This document shows, in pieces, positions 1-8,675 of a stretch of DNA of 64,000 nucleotides (positions are counted from its first letter, which is position 1; every line of letters starts with the position of its first letter). The translations under genes were made by a program, and so were the position numbers. The DNA comes from Pseudarthrobacter sp. L1SW (GTDB lineage Bacteria > Actinomycetota > Actinomycetes > Actinomycetales > Micrococcaceae). The stretch lies in NCBI RefSeq assembly GCF_020809045.1, contig NZ_CP078079.1, positions 2,790,001 to 2,854,000 of the forward strand. The letters are read 5' to 3'. The notes beneath the pieces are model-generated. The model had not been told where the DNA came from, searched no databases, and was given only the letters and a program-made list of their open reading frames with translations.

Positions 1-43
1 CAGGAATGACGGCTTTGCGCACTCTCGGGTTACTGGTAGTCAC
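1..43 (-). CDS. galU: UTP--glucose-1-phosphate uridylyltransferase, N-terminal fragment (cut by window edge)
   Basis: Only the first 14 codons lie in the window, read on the minus strand from GTG at 43. They encode MTTSNPRVRKAVIP. The RKAVIP stretch is the start of the nucleotide-binding motif of GalU (normally followed by AAGLGTR). GalU makes UDP-glucose from UTP and glucose-1-phosphate. The frame has a TAG stop just upstream (53-55) and a -10 box 6 nt before the GTG, which supports this start. The call rests on a short stretch plus the common actinobacterial placement of galU divergent from a 5-formyl-THF cyclo-ligase gene. Confidence 0.75.
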   Translation of the reverse strand, partial: MTTSNPRVRKAVIP

Positions 44-49
44 CGGACT

Positions 50-55
50 AATCTA
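50..55 (-). promoter_or_regulatory. -10 box of a leaderless promoter for galU
   Basis: TAGATT on the minus strand, separated by 6 nt from the GTG at 43. No Shine-Dalgarno sequence is visible, so transcription would begin at or next to the start codon. No convincing -35 was found. Confidence 0.55.
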
Positions 56-178
56 ACGTCAGCGTCAAGCATTCAGTAATCATTGGATGGCCAGCGATGT
101 CCGGTGCTGCCGGACGGACCGGCGGCACCGCGTTGGCCCGGGCATTGGCCAACGCCGCGGCAGCTACGGAGGAAAGAT

Positions 179-802
179 ATGACGCTCGAGGAAATAAAGG
201 CAGCCAAGGACCAGATACGTGTTGCCCATCGCCGCCGCCGGGCTTCCCTGACGCTCCAGGAGCGCCAGGACGCGGGGGAAGCCTTGGCGAAGCATGGCGC
301 AGCGTGGGCAGATTCAGTAACCCAGGGGAACGCAGCGACAGTCTGCGCCTACCTCGGCGTCGGGGCGGAACCGCCTACGCTGCCGCTGATCGCGGCCCTC
401 CACGATGCCGGCCACAAGGTCCTCCTTCCCGTCTGCGAACCGGGGCGGGAGCTGAAGTGGGTCTTCTGGACGCCGGGCGTCGACCTGGTGAGGAGCAGCT
501 TTGCCCCCATCCTGGAGCCTGTGGGGACACGGCATGAGATTGAGGTGGCCGGCGAAGCTGCCGCGCTTTTCATCCCTGCCACCGCGATTGATCTTGCAGG
601 CAGCAGGGTGGGCCAGGGCGGCGGTTATTACGACAAGTTCCTGGGCCACCTCGCATCAGCCGGGAAGCATATTCCGCTGGCCGCGGTGATCTACGACGGT
701 GAACTGTTGCCTGCCGGCAGGATTCCTGTAGAGGAATTCGACCGGCCCGTGCCGGGCGTTGTGCTTCCTTCCGGATTCCGGAGCCTAACGGAGGCCGCCT
801 GA
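179..802 (+). CDS. 5-formyltetrahydrofolate cyclo-ligase family protein
   Basis: A 207-aa protein of the 5-FCL/MTHFS family, which converts 5-formyl-THF to 5,10-methenyl-THF with ATP hydrolysis in one-carbon metabolism. The family signature GQGGGYYDKFL near residue 140 (substrate and phosphate binding) is intact, and the basic N-terminal stretch (HRRRRASL) is typical. The frame is open to 83, but ATG 179 is preferred: it has a strong GGAGGAAAG ribosome site just upstream, and homologues begin with this helix. The upstream extension is Pro/Arg-rich, as expected of untranslated high-GC sequence. It is divergent from galU and co-directional with the fmdB-like gene. Confidence 0.93.
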   Translation: MTLEEIKAAKDQIRVAHRRRRASLTLQERQDAGEALAKHGAAWADSVTQGNAATVCAYLGVGAEPPTLPLIAALHDAGHKVLLPVCEPGRELKWVFWTPGVDLVRSSFAPILEPVGTRHEIEVAGEAAALFIPATAIDLAGSRVGQGGGYYDKFLGHLASAGKHIPLAAVIYDGELLPAGRIPVEEFDRPVPGVVLPSGFRSLTEAA

Positions 803-828
803 CCGGGAAGGCCGGCGCAGGAGGATGG

Positions 829-860
829 TAGAATTAGCACTCAGGCCCTGTGACTGCTAA
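829..860 (+). promoter_or_regulatory. -10 box overlapped by a CIRCE (HrcA) operator before the fmdB-like gene
   Basis: TAGAAT at 829-834 is a good -10 box. From 834 runs TTAGCACTC, 9 nt, then GACTGCTAA. The CIRCE consensus is TTAGCACTC-N9-GAGTGCTAA, so the left arm is perfect and the right arm matches 8 of 9. The operator covers the expected transcription start, so HrcA binding would block the promoter. The fmdB-like gene starts 68 nt downstream with its own ribosome site. The sequence match is direct; HrcA control is inferred from the family (hrcA itself is not in the window). Confidence 0.8.
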
Positions 861-927
861 TAGACATCCAGCTGGATGACCGTGCGGCAGTCCGGGACCT
901 CTCGTTTGCCCAAGAGGAGGAGCACCA

Positions 928-1200
928 GTGCCAACGTATGCGTACGCCTGCAAGGATTGCGGCCATGCCTTTGACATCGTCCAGTCGTTCTCGGACAGCT
1001 CTCTGACGTCCTGCCCCGAGTGCCAGGGGACCCTGCGCAAGAAGTTCAACAGCGTGGGCGTCGTCTTCAAGGGTTCCGGCTTCTACCGCACGGACTCCCG
1101 GGACGCCAAGGGCAGCACGGTATCGGCCGCCCCCGCGGCGCCGCCAGCAACAGCGGCTCCTGCGTCTGCGGCTCCGGCTCCGGCGGCCGCCGCGAGCTGA
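928..1200 (+). CDS. FmdB family zinc-ribbon protein
   Basis: A 90-aa protein starting at GTG 928, six nt after the AAGAGGAGGAG ribosome site. Residues 1-45 form an FmdB/CxxC_CXXC_SSSS zinc ribbon: MPTYAYACKDCGHAFD, then SCPECQG, i.e. two CxxC pairs that can bind one zinc. Residues 46-63 (GVVFKGSGFYRTDSR) are the usual family continuation. The tail after about residue 70 is low-complexity Ala/Pro. The molecular role of the family is poorly known; it is named after a protein next to formamidase genes. The CIRCE operator upstream suggests heat or protein-stress induction here, which fits a small zinc-binding accessory protein but does not prove a function. Confidence 0.88.
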   Translation: MPTYAYACKDCGHAFDIVQSFSDSSLTSCPECQGTLRKKFNSVGVVFKGSGFYRTDSRDAKGSTVSAAPAAPPATAAPASAAPAPAAAAS

Positions 1201-1292
1201 TCCAAGGTTCCTCCGCCCGGGCGGCTGCCTGCGTTTGGACCCGGTTGTCCACATAGCTGCCATGGCTCCTGCCGCGGTCCTCAGATGCGCCC

Positions 1293-1298
1293 TAGCGT
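1293..1298 (+). promoter_or_regulatory. -10 box of a leaderless promoter for the SAF protein
   Basis: TAGCGT followed by 6 nt and ATG 1305. No ribosome binding site is visible before this ATG, which fits a leaderless transcript. Confidence 0.5.
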
Positions 1299-1304
1299 GG
1301 GCAC

Positions 1305-2072
1305 ATGCCTGCAAACGGACAGCTACGCCTGGTCAGCCCACGCACGCCACACAGACGTGGACTCCCGGGGAAAAAACAGCGCGGTGGCCCCCACGGCAGG
1401 GGCCCCGGCGCCGGCCGCAACGCAAGCCGCCGCCCGCCGGCCCGCTTTGCCGGCTGGCTGAGCCGCAACAGGAGGCTGGCGGCCGCGCTGCTCCTGTGCG
1501 CCGCAGCCGCCATCACGGTCCAGCAACTTACGCCGGCGCCGGTCTACACCATCTCCGCCCTGGCCGCCGCCCGGGACCTGCCCGCAGGCACCGCCATGGC
1601 GTCCGCTGACCTCGCCTCCGTCCAGGTCCCGCCCGGCATGCTGGCCGACGGATTCCTCCATGAACCGGGCGAGGCGGCAGGGAAGCAACTCGCGGCCCCG
1701 CTGCGCAAGGGGCAGTTACTGACGGATGCCCAACTGCTCGGTCCGGGGCTCCTGGCGGGCACTCCACCCGGATCAGCGGCTGTTCCCCTCCGCATGGCGG
1801 ATCCATCGTCCATCCAGCTCGTTTCCCCCGGTCAGCTCGTGAACGTGGTGCTGACGGCAGCCAGCGGCTACGACCAGCAGGCACCACCGGAGGTCTTGGC
1901 TTCTGGCGTGCCTGTGCTGTGGACGTCCGGCCAGGGCGGGCAGGGCGGCCAGTGGCTGGGCATGGCGGAGACTGACGGACTCATCGTGGTGGCAGCCAAT
2001 GCGGAACAGGCGGCCCGGCTTGCCGGCGCCTCCACCCAGGGGAAGCTCTTTTTCGTCTTGGTGGGGCCGTAG
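1305..2072 (+). CDS. SAF domain (CpaB/RcpC-like) membrane-anchored protein
   Basis: A 255-aa protein. Residues 1-50 are basic and Arg/Gly/Pro-rich (cytoplasmic), followed by one membrane segment (about 58-75, LAAALLLCAAAAITVQ). The SAF domain follows from about 82: AARDLPAGTAMASADL and a later GKQLAAPLRKGQLLTDAQLL, the beta-clip fold of the pilus assembly protein CpaB and of AFP/SAF proteins. The rest is an extracytoplasmic beta-rich region with a Gly-rich loop near residue 210 (GQGGQGGQW). No Flp/Tad pilus genes are nearby, so a pilus role is not supported by context. It ends convergently 90 bp from the helicase-like gene. Confidence 0.82.
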   Translation: MPANGQLRLVSPRTPHRRGLPGKKQRGGPHGRGPGAGRNASRRPPARFAGWLSRNRRLAAALLLCAAAAITVQQLTPAPVYTISALAAARDLPAGTAMASADLASVQVPPGMLADGFLHEPGEAAGKQLAAPLRKGQLLTDAQLLGPGLLAGTPPGSAAVPLRMADPSSIQLVSPGQLVNVVLTAASGYDQQAPPEVLASGVPVLWTSGQGGQGGQWLGMAETDGLIVVAANAEQAARLAGASTQGKLFFVLVGP

Positions 2073-2162
2073 CCCTTGGGGCTGTGGTCCGGGCCAGCGC
2101 CGGAGGCGCAGCGCCGGCTTCTTCCACAACGGGCAGGCACTTGCCTCAGCCTGGAGCTAACC

Positions 2163-5100
2163 TCAGCCCCAGTGGGGAGGTTTCTGTTCCTTCAGCCACG
2201 CATCGTGGTCGTCGTCTTCGCGGTCGCCCCAGCCCCGGGGTTCGTCTTCAGCTGCCTTCTTTGGCAGGGCAGGCGCGCCGGGCTGGGCGGCCGTGCCGGA
2301 CTGGGCAGCCGTGGACGCGCTGCCGGGAACAGCGCCGCGGGCGCCCTCCTCGTCCTGCCCGGGCGCAGGTGCAGCGGCGGCCTGCCCGCTGTCCGAAGCG
2401 TCGTTGTCCTGGTGGTCCGGCGCCATGGCACCCGCCTCCTTGCTGTCCGGGCCTTCGGCCTGCATTGGTTCATGGTTCGATGCCGTGTGCCGGGACACGG
2501 CATCTATTCCGTTGAGGGCCTGGTCCACGTCGTCGTCCAGGAAGGCGACGGATGTGGCCGTTCGCCCGGAGAGCGCATTTTTTTCGAGGCCAAGGTACCC
2601 TGCGATGCGGTCGGCGCAGGCGGACGGATCAGTGAACACCTCGATGGTCCACAGCGGCATGTAGCGCCAGCCATGGCGCTCCAGCAGCTGGGGACGCAGC
2701 CGGCTGCGCTCCCGGACGCTCAGGGCACGGTACTGTTCGGTGCCGTCCGATTCGATCGCCACCGGCCACGGGAGGTCTGCGTCCTCCTGGCCCATGGTGC
2801 TCAGCGGATCGGCGGCCGCCACGACGTCGATGGCGCCATCGTACTGGTGCCACACCCGGGCGCCGCGGGCGCGCAGGCGGTCTCCGAGGTCAGCCACCAG
2901 CGGATCGGCTCCGAGTGCCTGCTCGCTTGCCGCGGCGCGCGAAGCCGGAGTTCCGAGGTCCGTGTTTCCCGCGATTTCACGGTCAAGGAGGGCGTACAGG
3001 TCCACCGCACCGTGCGTCAGCCTGGTCTGGTCCAGGTCCTCCGGCCGGAAGCACGTGAGAACATGCATCGACCTGCGGGCGCGGGTCATGGCCAGGGCGA
3101 ACTTTTCCCGGCCGCCTTCGGCAGAGAGGGGCCCGAAGTTGTGCAGGGCGCGTCCGTGGGGTGTCCGGCCAAAGCCGGGCGAGAAGATGACATGGTCGCG
3201 CACCAGCCCCTGGGCCCGTTCAAGGTCAACAACACGGAAGGACTCCGGACCGGCCCCGAAGAAGCCCGCCAGGGCCGGGTAGTTGGGCAGCTGGAGCCGG
3301 ATGGATTCCCCGATCCTGGCCGCGTGGCGGAGGCTGGCCGTGACCACGGCCAGCGACGTACGCGGACGCAGCCGGGCGTGCTCGAAGACCAGCTGGACCA
3401 CCCGGTTGACTTCCGCCACCACGGATTCCACGCCTTCGTGGTCCGCACTGGGCAACCCGGTGCCGTCCGGAAGGTATTCCACCAGCAGGGACCGGTCCAG
3501 TCCGGTAGCGGACTGCCCTTCCGGGAGCCGGCGGAGGCCGCCGTCGTAAAAGTTCTTACTCAGCTGGAGGACGAGGTCCTCGTCCACCGCCCGATAGACA
3601 AAGTTGAGCCTCCACACCGGAAGGACCTTGGACAGGGCACCGAAGGCGCTCTCCACCCGCTGGTGCGCCGATTCGCCCGGTGCCAGACGCTCAACGCCTA
3701 CCGTGAAAGTGCGGGGGCTGGCAATCCGGGAATCGCCGAAGGCAATGACTTGCCGGGCACGGGCGATGGACGGAAGCACGGCCTGCAGCGAGGTCGCCTC
3801 CGCGTCCAGGATGACTACCGCGTCAAACCGCTGTTCCGCCGGCAGCAGGCCGGTCATGAGATAGGGGCTCACGGACCAGACCGGAACCAGCGTTCCGATC
3901 AGTTCAGGTGCCTGCGCCGTCAGCGACGGCAGCGACACCCTCCCGTCCTTGAGCAGGCTCCGGAGGAGGTCGGCCTGGCGGGGATGGGCTGCAATGGCGC
4001 TGCGCCACCGCTCGGCAAGGTCCCAGCGGAGGCGGGCGGCGCCGCTGGCGATGTGGGCATTGTCCGCGAGGCGGTACTCGGCCTCCAGCTTCCGCAGCGC
4101 GTCGCCGTCGGACATGGCCAGGTAGTCGTCGCCGCTGATCATGGCCTCAAGGGCTGACTGCCACCATGCCAGCTCAAGTTCGGCCGCCACGGAGCTGGCG
4201 GGAACCTCGCGCTCCGCGAGGTCGGCCAGCAGCTCGCCGAGCCCGTGCTCGCGCATGTTCTCGACGAGCAGGGTGCGCTCGGGCAGTGTCTTCAGTGTGT
4301 CGGTGTCCGCCACCAGCCGTTCAAGGCGCTCCATGAGTTCCTCGTACCGGACGGCTGCCAGGGAACCGCCGGCCGCCGTGTGGCGCAGGGCCTCGCCCAG
4401 GCGGGCAAGGTCGCTGTCCAGCGAGCGGTACATGGCGTTCATCTCGGCGAGCCCGGACGGCACGGCGGGATGCCGCTGCGTGGTGGCATAACCCGCCCAC
4501 AGCGCCCGCTGCTCCTGTACCAGCAGGAGGGACGTGTGCAGGTCGGCGATGTGGACCCCGGGCCTGACATACTCCTTCGCGACCCTCCGCAGCCTTGAGC
4601 GCTGCATGGAGGTCATCTCGATGCCGCGCTCCTTGCGCCAGGCCGACGGCGCGGTGGCCGAAATGAGGTCCGTCACGGGGCGGTCGAAAATGTCCGGCGT
4701 GAACTTGTCCAGGCTGCCCCGCACCGCCACCAGGAGCTCGAGCTGTTCACCCCATTCCGCGAAGGAGGCTCCCAGCCGGATTTCCGCATGTTCAGCCACG
4801 GCTTCCATGCGGTCGCGGAGGGCCGGCAGGCTCTTTTCCACCGAGCGGACAAGCTCCTGTGCTTCCTCGGTCTCTTTCCGCGTCAGCAGCCGGGCACCGT
4901 GCCACGGGCTGGCGGTGGAGGCCTTGCTGAAGCTTCCCAGCTCAGCTGCCCGGCGGAGCCTCCCCGCAAGCTCGTCACGGTCCCGGATGCTGTCCAGGAC
5001 GCTCCGCTTCAGCCGCACAGTGGTGGCCGGGGCGGGGTGGATCGAGGTGAGCTCCGCCAGCGACTGCATGGCCTGGTATGGGGAGCAGCCCCACCGCTGC

Positions 5101-6332
5101 CGGACGTTGTGGAGCGATGCCACATGGTCCATCAACGCGTGGCGGTGCTCAGTCAGCGTGTTGTGCAGGTTCCCCAGCTGGGGTTCCAGCGACTTTTCGT
5201 TGCGGACGATGGCACGGACCAGCTGCGCCTTGAGCTGCTGGGCGGTGACGTTCCCGGACAGCTGGAAGAGGATGGACTCCAGGCCCAGGCCCTCAAGCTG
5301 GCCGGACACTTCGTTGAGGCTGGCGCGGCGGTCCCCCACCACCAGGACGGTCTTGCCGGCATCCACCAGTGCGCCGATGGTGTTGATGGCGGTCTGGGTC
5401 TGGCCGGTGCCCGGCGGGGTCCTGACCACCAGGGAATCACCGGCACGGGCAGCGTCAATGACGTACTGCTGGTCCGTGTCCGCGTCCAGCAGGAGCAGTT
5501 CGTCCTTCGGGTGCCTGCTGTCCAGGGGAGGAAACCGTGAGGGGTCCGGCTCCTCGACGTCCACCACTTCGCCTCCGCCGGCGGTGGCCAGCGCGGAAAT
5601 GAGCGGGTTGGAGTCGTTGATCCACGGGTCGTCCAGGTTGCCGGACAGGTCCGCGAACGTGGAAACCAGCAGGTTGTGCTGCGCCTCGGCGCCGTGAATA
5701 GGCCTGATCAGCGTGCCCAGCCGGTCCAGGACGGGCTGGGGATCAAAGCGGGCCGTGCTGTAGGCGAGCCGCGTGACGGCGTTGACGTCAAAAACAATGC
5801 CATGGATGTTTTTCAGGTGCCGCACCAGGGCGGGGTTGATGTGCGCCTGCTCGGTCAGCTGGAGTTCGTAGTCGTCCTCCCCCGGCCGGACGGTGAGCGA
5901 AATGGCGGTGAGCATGACCGGGGCCGAGACGCGCTGGGGCTTGCCGCCGACGGCCGACGTCCACACCACGGTGCCTGCGGAGAGATAGCCGGCGTCAATG
6001 CCGCGCTCGTTGGACAGCTCGAAGATCTTGGACCGGATGTTCCGGGATGCCCTGGCCGCGACGACGTACTGCTGGCGGTCCCGGATCAGGGTGGACAGCC
6101 GCGTCTTGCGGCCCGCCATAAGCTGGGCCAGCCCTGACGGATGGGCGTGCGTCAGGTCGATGGAGCCCTCGGGCGTCTTGGTGAAGCGCAGCATGGTGTC
6201 TGCCCCGGTGACGGGTTTAAGCCCGGACAGCCATTTGCGGAGCTCCTCGGAGCCCTCCGGGTGGCCTTGACCAACTGACACTACTGCCTTCTTTTCTGCG
6301 CTTGCACGTGACGTCCTGGACCATACGGGCAT
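2163..6332 (-). CDS. Large superfamily-1 helicase-like protein with decayed ATPase motifs and C-terminal REase-like (MTES_1575/Vsr-type) domain
   Basis: A 1389-aa protein with the order of an Upf1-like SF1 helicase. The Walker A region (about 306-314) reads PPGTGQTQT: Gln stands where the essential Lys should be. Near residues 835-870 the DEAS/DExx position reads ILDAEATSLQ, and the following GDxxQLPPT-type motif reads GDSRIASPRTF. Motif V (LERAQGLVRDHVIF) and motif VI (LAMTRARRSMHV, near 1080) remain recognisable. The C-terminus (about 1150-1250) looks like a PD-(D/E)xK fold of the MTES_1575/Vsr type: IDVVAA, then VAIESDG, then RLRPQLLERHGW. A charged Pro/Ala/Glu-rich tail ends the protein. 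ATG 6332 follows a -10 box by 7 nt; an alternative is GTG 6281 with an AAGAAGG ribosome site. Function unknown: possibly DNA repair or defence. Confidence 0.8.
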   Translation of the reverse strand: MPVWSRTSRASAEKKAVVSVGQGHPEGSEELRKWLSGLKPVTGADTMLRFTKTPEGSIDLTHAHPSGLAQLMAGRKTRLSTLIRDRQQYVVAARASRNIRSKIFELSNERGIDAGYLSAGTVVWTSAVGGKPQRVSAPVMLTAISLTVRPGEDDYELQLTEQAHINPALVRHLKNIHGIVFDVNAVTRLAYSTARFDPQPVLDRLGTLIRPIHGAEAQHNLLVSTFADLSGNLDDPWINDSNPLISALATAGGGEVVDVEEPDPSRFPPLDSRHPKDELLLLDADTDQQYVIDAARAGDSLVVRTPPGTGQTQTAINTIGALVDAGKTVLVVGDRRASLNEVSGQLEGLGLESILFQLSGNVTAQQLKAQLVRAIVRNEKSLEPQLGNLHNTLTEHRHALMDHVASLHNVRQRWGCSPYQAMQSLAELTSIHPAPATTVRLKRSVLDSIRDRDELAGRLRRAAELGSFSKASTASPWHGARLLTRKETEEAQELVRSVEKSLPALRDRMEAVAEHAEIRLGASFAEWGEQLELLVAVRGSLDKFTPDIFDRPVTDLISATAPSAWRKERGIEMTSMQRSRLRRVAKEYVRPGVHIADLHTSLLLVQEQRALWAGYATTQRHPAVPSGLAEMNAMYRSLDSDLARLGEALRHTAAGGSLAAVRYEELMERLERLVADTDTLKTLPERTLLVENMREHGLGELLADLAEREVPASSVAAELELAWWQSALEAMISGDDYLAMSDGDALRKLEAEYRLADNAHIASGAARLRWDLAERWRSAIAAHPRQADLLRSLLKDGRVSLPSLTAQAPELIGTLVPVWSVSPYLMTGLLPAEQRFDAVVILDAEATSLQAVLPSIARARQVIAFGDSRIASPRTFTVGVERLAPGESAHQRVESAFGALSKVLPVWRLNFVYRAVDEDLVLQLSKNFYDGGLRRLPEGQSATGLDRSLLVEYLPDGTGLPSADHEGVESVVAEVNRVVQLVFEHARLRPRTSLAVVTASLRHAARIGESIRLQLPNYPALAGFFGAGPESFRVVDLERAQGLVRDHVIFSPGFGRTPHGRALHNFGPLSAEGGREKFALAMTRARRSMHVLTCFRPEDLDQTRLTHGAVDLYALLDREIAGNTDLGTPASRAAASEQALGADPLVADLGDRLRARGARVWHQYDGAIDVVAAADPLSTMGQEDADLPWPVAIESDGTEQYRALSVRERSRLRPQLLERHGWRYMPLWTIEVFTDPSACADRIAGYLGLEKNALSGRTATSVAFLDDDVDQALNGIDAVSRHTASNHEPMQAEGPDSKEAGAMAPDHQDNDASDSGQAAAAPAPGQDEEGARGAVPGSASTAAQSGTAAQPGAPALPKKAAEDEPRGWGDREDDDHDAWLKEQKPPHWG

Positions 6333-6339
6333 AGGTTCG

Positions 6340-6345
6340 AGAGTA
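6340..6345 (-). promoter_or_regulatory. -10 box of a leaderless promoter for the helicase-like gene
   Basis: TACTCT on the minus strand, 7 nt before ATG 6332. It supports ATG 6332, although GTG 6281 downstream has a better ribosome site. Confidence 0.4.
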
Positions 6346-6421
6346 GCCGCTCAGGCGGCGGGACTGAGAGACCGCAACACTGCAAAGCCCGAAATTCCGG
6401 AGGATTTCACCCCGGAACACC

Positions 6422-6455
6422 AGTGGCCGGCCTCCATTGACGGAGGCCGGCCACT
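6422..6455 (-). terminator. Hairpin downstream of guaA
   Basis: A perfect 14-bp inverted repeat (AGTGGCCGGCCTCC and its complement) with a 6-nt loop, 8 bp after the guaA stop. No clear U-tract follows on the minus strand, so it may be a U-less actinobacterial terminator or an RNA-stabilising hairpin. Confidence 0.65.
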
Positions 6456-6462
6456 CAGGATG

Positions 6463-8052
6463 CTATTCCCACTCGATGGTTCCCGGCGGCTTGCTGGTGA
6501 CGTCGAGCACCACGCGGTTGACGCCCTCCACCTCGTTGGTGATGCGGTTGGAGATCCTGGCCAGCAGTTCGTACGGAAGCCGTGACCAGTCCGCCGTCAT
6601 GGCGTCCTCAGAGGAGACGGGGCGGAGCACGATGGGGTGGCCGTAGGTGCGGCCGTCGCCCATGACTCCGACGCTGCGGACATCGGCCAGCAGCACCACG
6701 GGCATCTGCCAGACCTCGTTGTCCAGGCCCGCGGCAGTGAGCTCGGCACGGGCGATGGCGTCCGCCTTGCGCAGCAGGTCAAGGCGTTCCTTGGTGACCT
6801 CGCCGACGATCCGGATTCCAAGTCCAGGCCCCGGGAAGGGCTGGCGCCCCACAATTTCCTGCGGCAGGCCCAGCTGGGCGCCCACGGCACGGACCTCGTC
6901 CTTGAAGAGTGCCCGGAGCGGTTCGACGAGCTCGAACTGCAGGTCCTCGGGCAGGCCGCCCACGTTGTGGTGGCTCTTGATGTTCGCTGCGCCCTCGCCG
7001 CCGCCGGATTCGACAACGTCCGGGTAGAGGGTGCCCTGCACCAGGAACTTGATCTTCTCGCCGTGGGCGGCGGCCTCGGCGATGATGGCCAGCTCGGCTT
7101 CCTCGAACGCGCGGATGAACTCGCGGCCGATGATCTTGCGCTTCGTTTCGGGATCGCTGACACCGGCAAGCGCGGACAGGAAGCGCTCCTGCTCGTTGGC
7201 GACATACAGCTTCACGCCGGTGGCGGCAACGAAGTCGCGCTCAACCTGCTCGGCTTCGCCTTCGCGCAGCAGGCCGTGGTCCACGAACACACAGGTCAGC
7301 TGGTCACCGACGGCGCGCTGCACCAGGGCAGCCGCGACGGCGGAGTCCACACCGCCGGAGAGGCCGCAGATCACCCGTGCGTCGCCGATCTGCTTCCGGA
7401 TCCGCTCCACCTGTTCCTCCAGGATGTTGCCCGTGGTCCAGTTGGGCTCGATCCGGGCGCCCTTGAAGAGGAAGTTTTCCAGGACCTGCTGGCCGTAGGC
7501 GGAGTGCTTGACCTCGGGGTGCCACTGCACGCCGAACAGGCCCTTCTCCTCGTTGGCGAAGGCAGCCACCTCAGCGCCCGCCGTCGTCGCCAGCACTTCG
7601 AAGCCCTCAGGGGCCTCGTGCACGGAGTCGCCGTGGCTCATCCAGGTGTTCTGGTGCTGCGGCATGCCCTCCAGGACCGAGCGGCCTTCGCCGATGATGG
7701 TGGTCTGGGTGGAGCCGTACTCCCGCAGCCCGGTCTTGTCCACCTTGCCGCCCAGGGCGTTGGCCATGGCCTGGAAGCCGTAGCAGATGCCGAAGACCGG
7801 GACCCCGGCCTCGAAGAGGTCGGCCCCGACGCTCGGGGCACCGTCCGCGTAAACGCTGGACGGGCCGCCGGACAGGATGATGGCGGCGGGGTTCTTGGCC
7901 AGGAGCTGCTCGGTGGTGTACGTATGCGGAACCACTTCCGAATACACGTTCGCTTCCCGGACGCGGCGGGCAATCAGCTGCGCGTACTGGGCACCGTAGT
8001 CAACAACCAGCACCGGCTTCTGGGAAGTCTGGGATGCAGTGGGAGTAGTCAC
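6463..8052 (-). CDS. guaA: GMP synthase (glutamine-hydrolysing)
   Basis: Catalyses XMP + Gln + ATP to GMP in the cytoplasm. The N-terminal class I glutamine amidotransferase domain (about 14-205) shows the nucleophile elbow GICYGFQAM (Cys near 92) and the later WHPE with catalytic His-Glu. The ATP pyrophosphatase domain has the P-loop [14 protein letters not shown] (about 233-246), followed by the C-terminal dimerisation domain (GPGLGIRI; ending [10 protein letters not shown]). Length (529 aa) is normal. I chose GTG 8052 rather than ATG 8058: a TAGGCT -10 box abuts ATG 8058, so the transcript would start at about 8052 and be leaderless. guaB3 and guaB lie within 12 kb. Confidence 0.97.
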   Translation of the reverse strand: MTTPTASQTSQKPVLVVDYGAQYAQLIARRVREANVYSEVVPHTYTTEQLLAKNPAAIILSGGPSSVYADGAPSVGADLFEAGVPVFGICYGFQAMANALGGKVDKTGLREYGSTQTTIIGEGRSVLEGMPQHQNTWMSHGDSVHEAPEGFEVLATTAGAEVAAFANEEKGLFGVQWHPEVKHSAYGQQVLENFLFKGARIEPNWTTGNILEEQVERIRKQIGDARVICGLSGGVDSAVAAALVQRAVGDQLTCVFVDHGLLREGEAEQVERDFVAATGVKLYVANEQERFLSALAGVSDPETKRKIIGREFIRAFEEAELAIIAEAAAHGEKIKFLVQGTLYPDVVESGGGEGAANIKSHHNVGGLPEDLQFELVEPLRALFKDEVRAVGAQLGLPQEIVGRQPFPGPGLGIRIVGEVTKERLDLLRKADAIARAELTAAGLDNEVWQMPVVLLADVRSVGVMGDGRTYGHPIVLRPVSSEDAMTADWSRLPYELLARISNRITNEVEGVNRVVLDVTSKPPGTIEWE

Positions 8053-8058
8053 CGTCAT

Positions 8059-8064
8059 AGCCTA
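8059..8064 (-). promoter_or_regulatory. -10 box of a leaderless promoter for guaA
   Basis: TAGGCT on the minus strand, 6 nt before GTG 8052 and directly touching the in-frame ATG 8058. Transcription starting 6-7 nt after the box would exclude ATG 8058, so this site decides the start. Confidence 0.55.
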
Positions 8065-8150
8065 CTTTGCGCCGTTGCGCCGGCGCACCTTGAGAAGCGG
8101 TGCTGTGACGCAGCAGACTCCCCCGGCGGGCATCGCCGGGCAAGCGCTGG

Positions 8151-8675
8151 TCAGTAGCGCTGGGGGGCCTGCGGGTTGGCGGCAAGCTCGGCCTCAACCT
8201 CCGCGTGGACCTTCTTTTCCACAATGAAGGAAAGGAAAGGGACCACGCCGCCCAGTGCCAGCAGGATCAGCTTGAGGAACGGCCAGCGCATCAGGGACCA
8301 GAGCCGGAAGTTCGAGATCAGGTAGACGACGTACATCCAGCCGTGCACGATCAGGACGGCCACGGACAGGTTCACTCCGCCCAGAACCCCGGGGGGCTCC
8401 GCGTCAGCGAAGCCAAAGCCGAAAGGCTGGCCGGTGACGGCGTTGGTGCCGCCGGCGAACAGGTACTGCCCGAAGCCGTACCGGGCGGCCAGTTCCGCGC
8501 AGAGGAGCAGCAGCATGGTGCCGGTGAGGTACGCGAGCACTTTGTAGAACTTCAGGGCCGAGCGGATCTGGGCTTCCGTGCCGCCGAAGCGCCGCTTCTT
8601 GCCGGGGCGCTTCCCTGCAGTGTTGGTGCCTGCGTTGGTGCCGGCGGCGGGAGTGGCCGGTTTTGGATCAATCAT
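8151..8675 (-). CDS. DUF3817 family integral membrane protein
   Basis: A 174-aa protein. The first 35 residues are Pro/Lys-rich and cytoplasmic. Then come three membrane segments: about 46-62 (LAYLTGTMLLLLCAELAAR), 105-125 (VLIVHGWMYVVYLISNF) and 133-150 (FLKLILLALGGVVPFLSFIVE). The HGWMYVVYL block with a basic WSLMRWPF follow-up is typical of DUF3817 (YdzA-like) proteins, whose function is unknown. Its ATG overlaps the surf1 stop by 4 bp (ATGA), so the two are translationally coupled, and guaA follows 98 bp downstream. SURF1 coupling hints at a respiratory-membrane role, which is inference. Confidence 0.87.
   Translation of the reverse strand: MIDPKPATPAAGTNAGTNTAGKRPGKKRRFGGTEAQIRSALKFYKVLAYLTGTMLLLLCAELAARYGFGQYLFAGGTNAVTGQPFGFGFADAEPPGVLGGVNLSVAVLIVHGWMYVVYLISNFRLWSLMRWPFLKLILLALGGVVPFLSFIVEKKVHAEVEAELAANPQAPQRY

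Noticed and set aside
2076-4157. Long plus-strand open frame (693 codons) opposite the helicase-like gene
   Set aside because: Composition is Arg/Gly/Val-rich shadow of high-GC codons; the minus-strand frame has recognisable motifs across the same interval.
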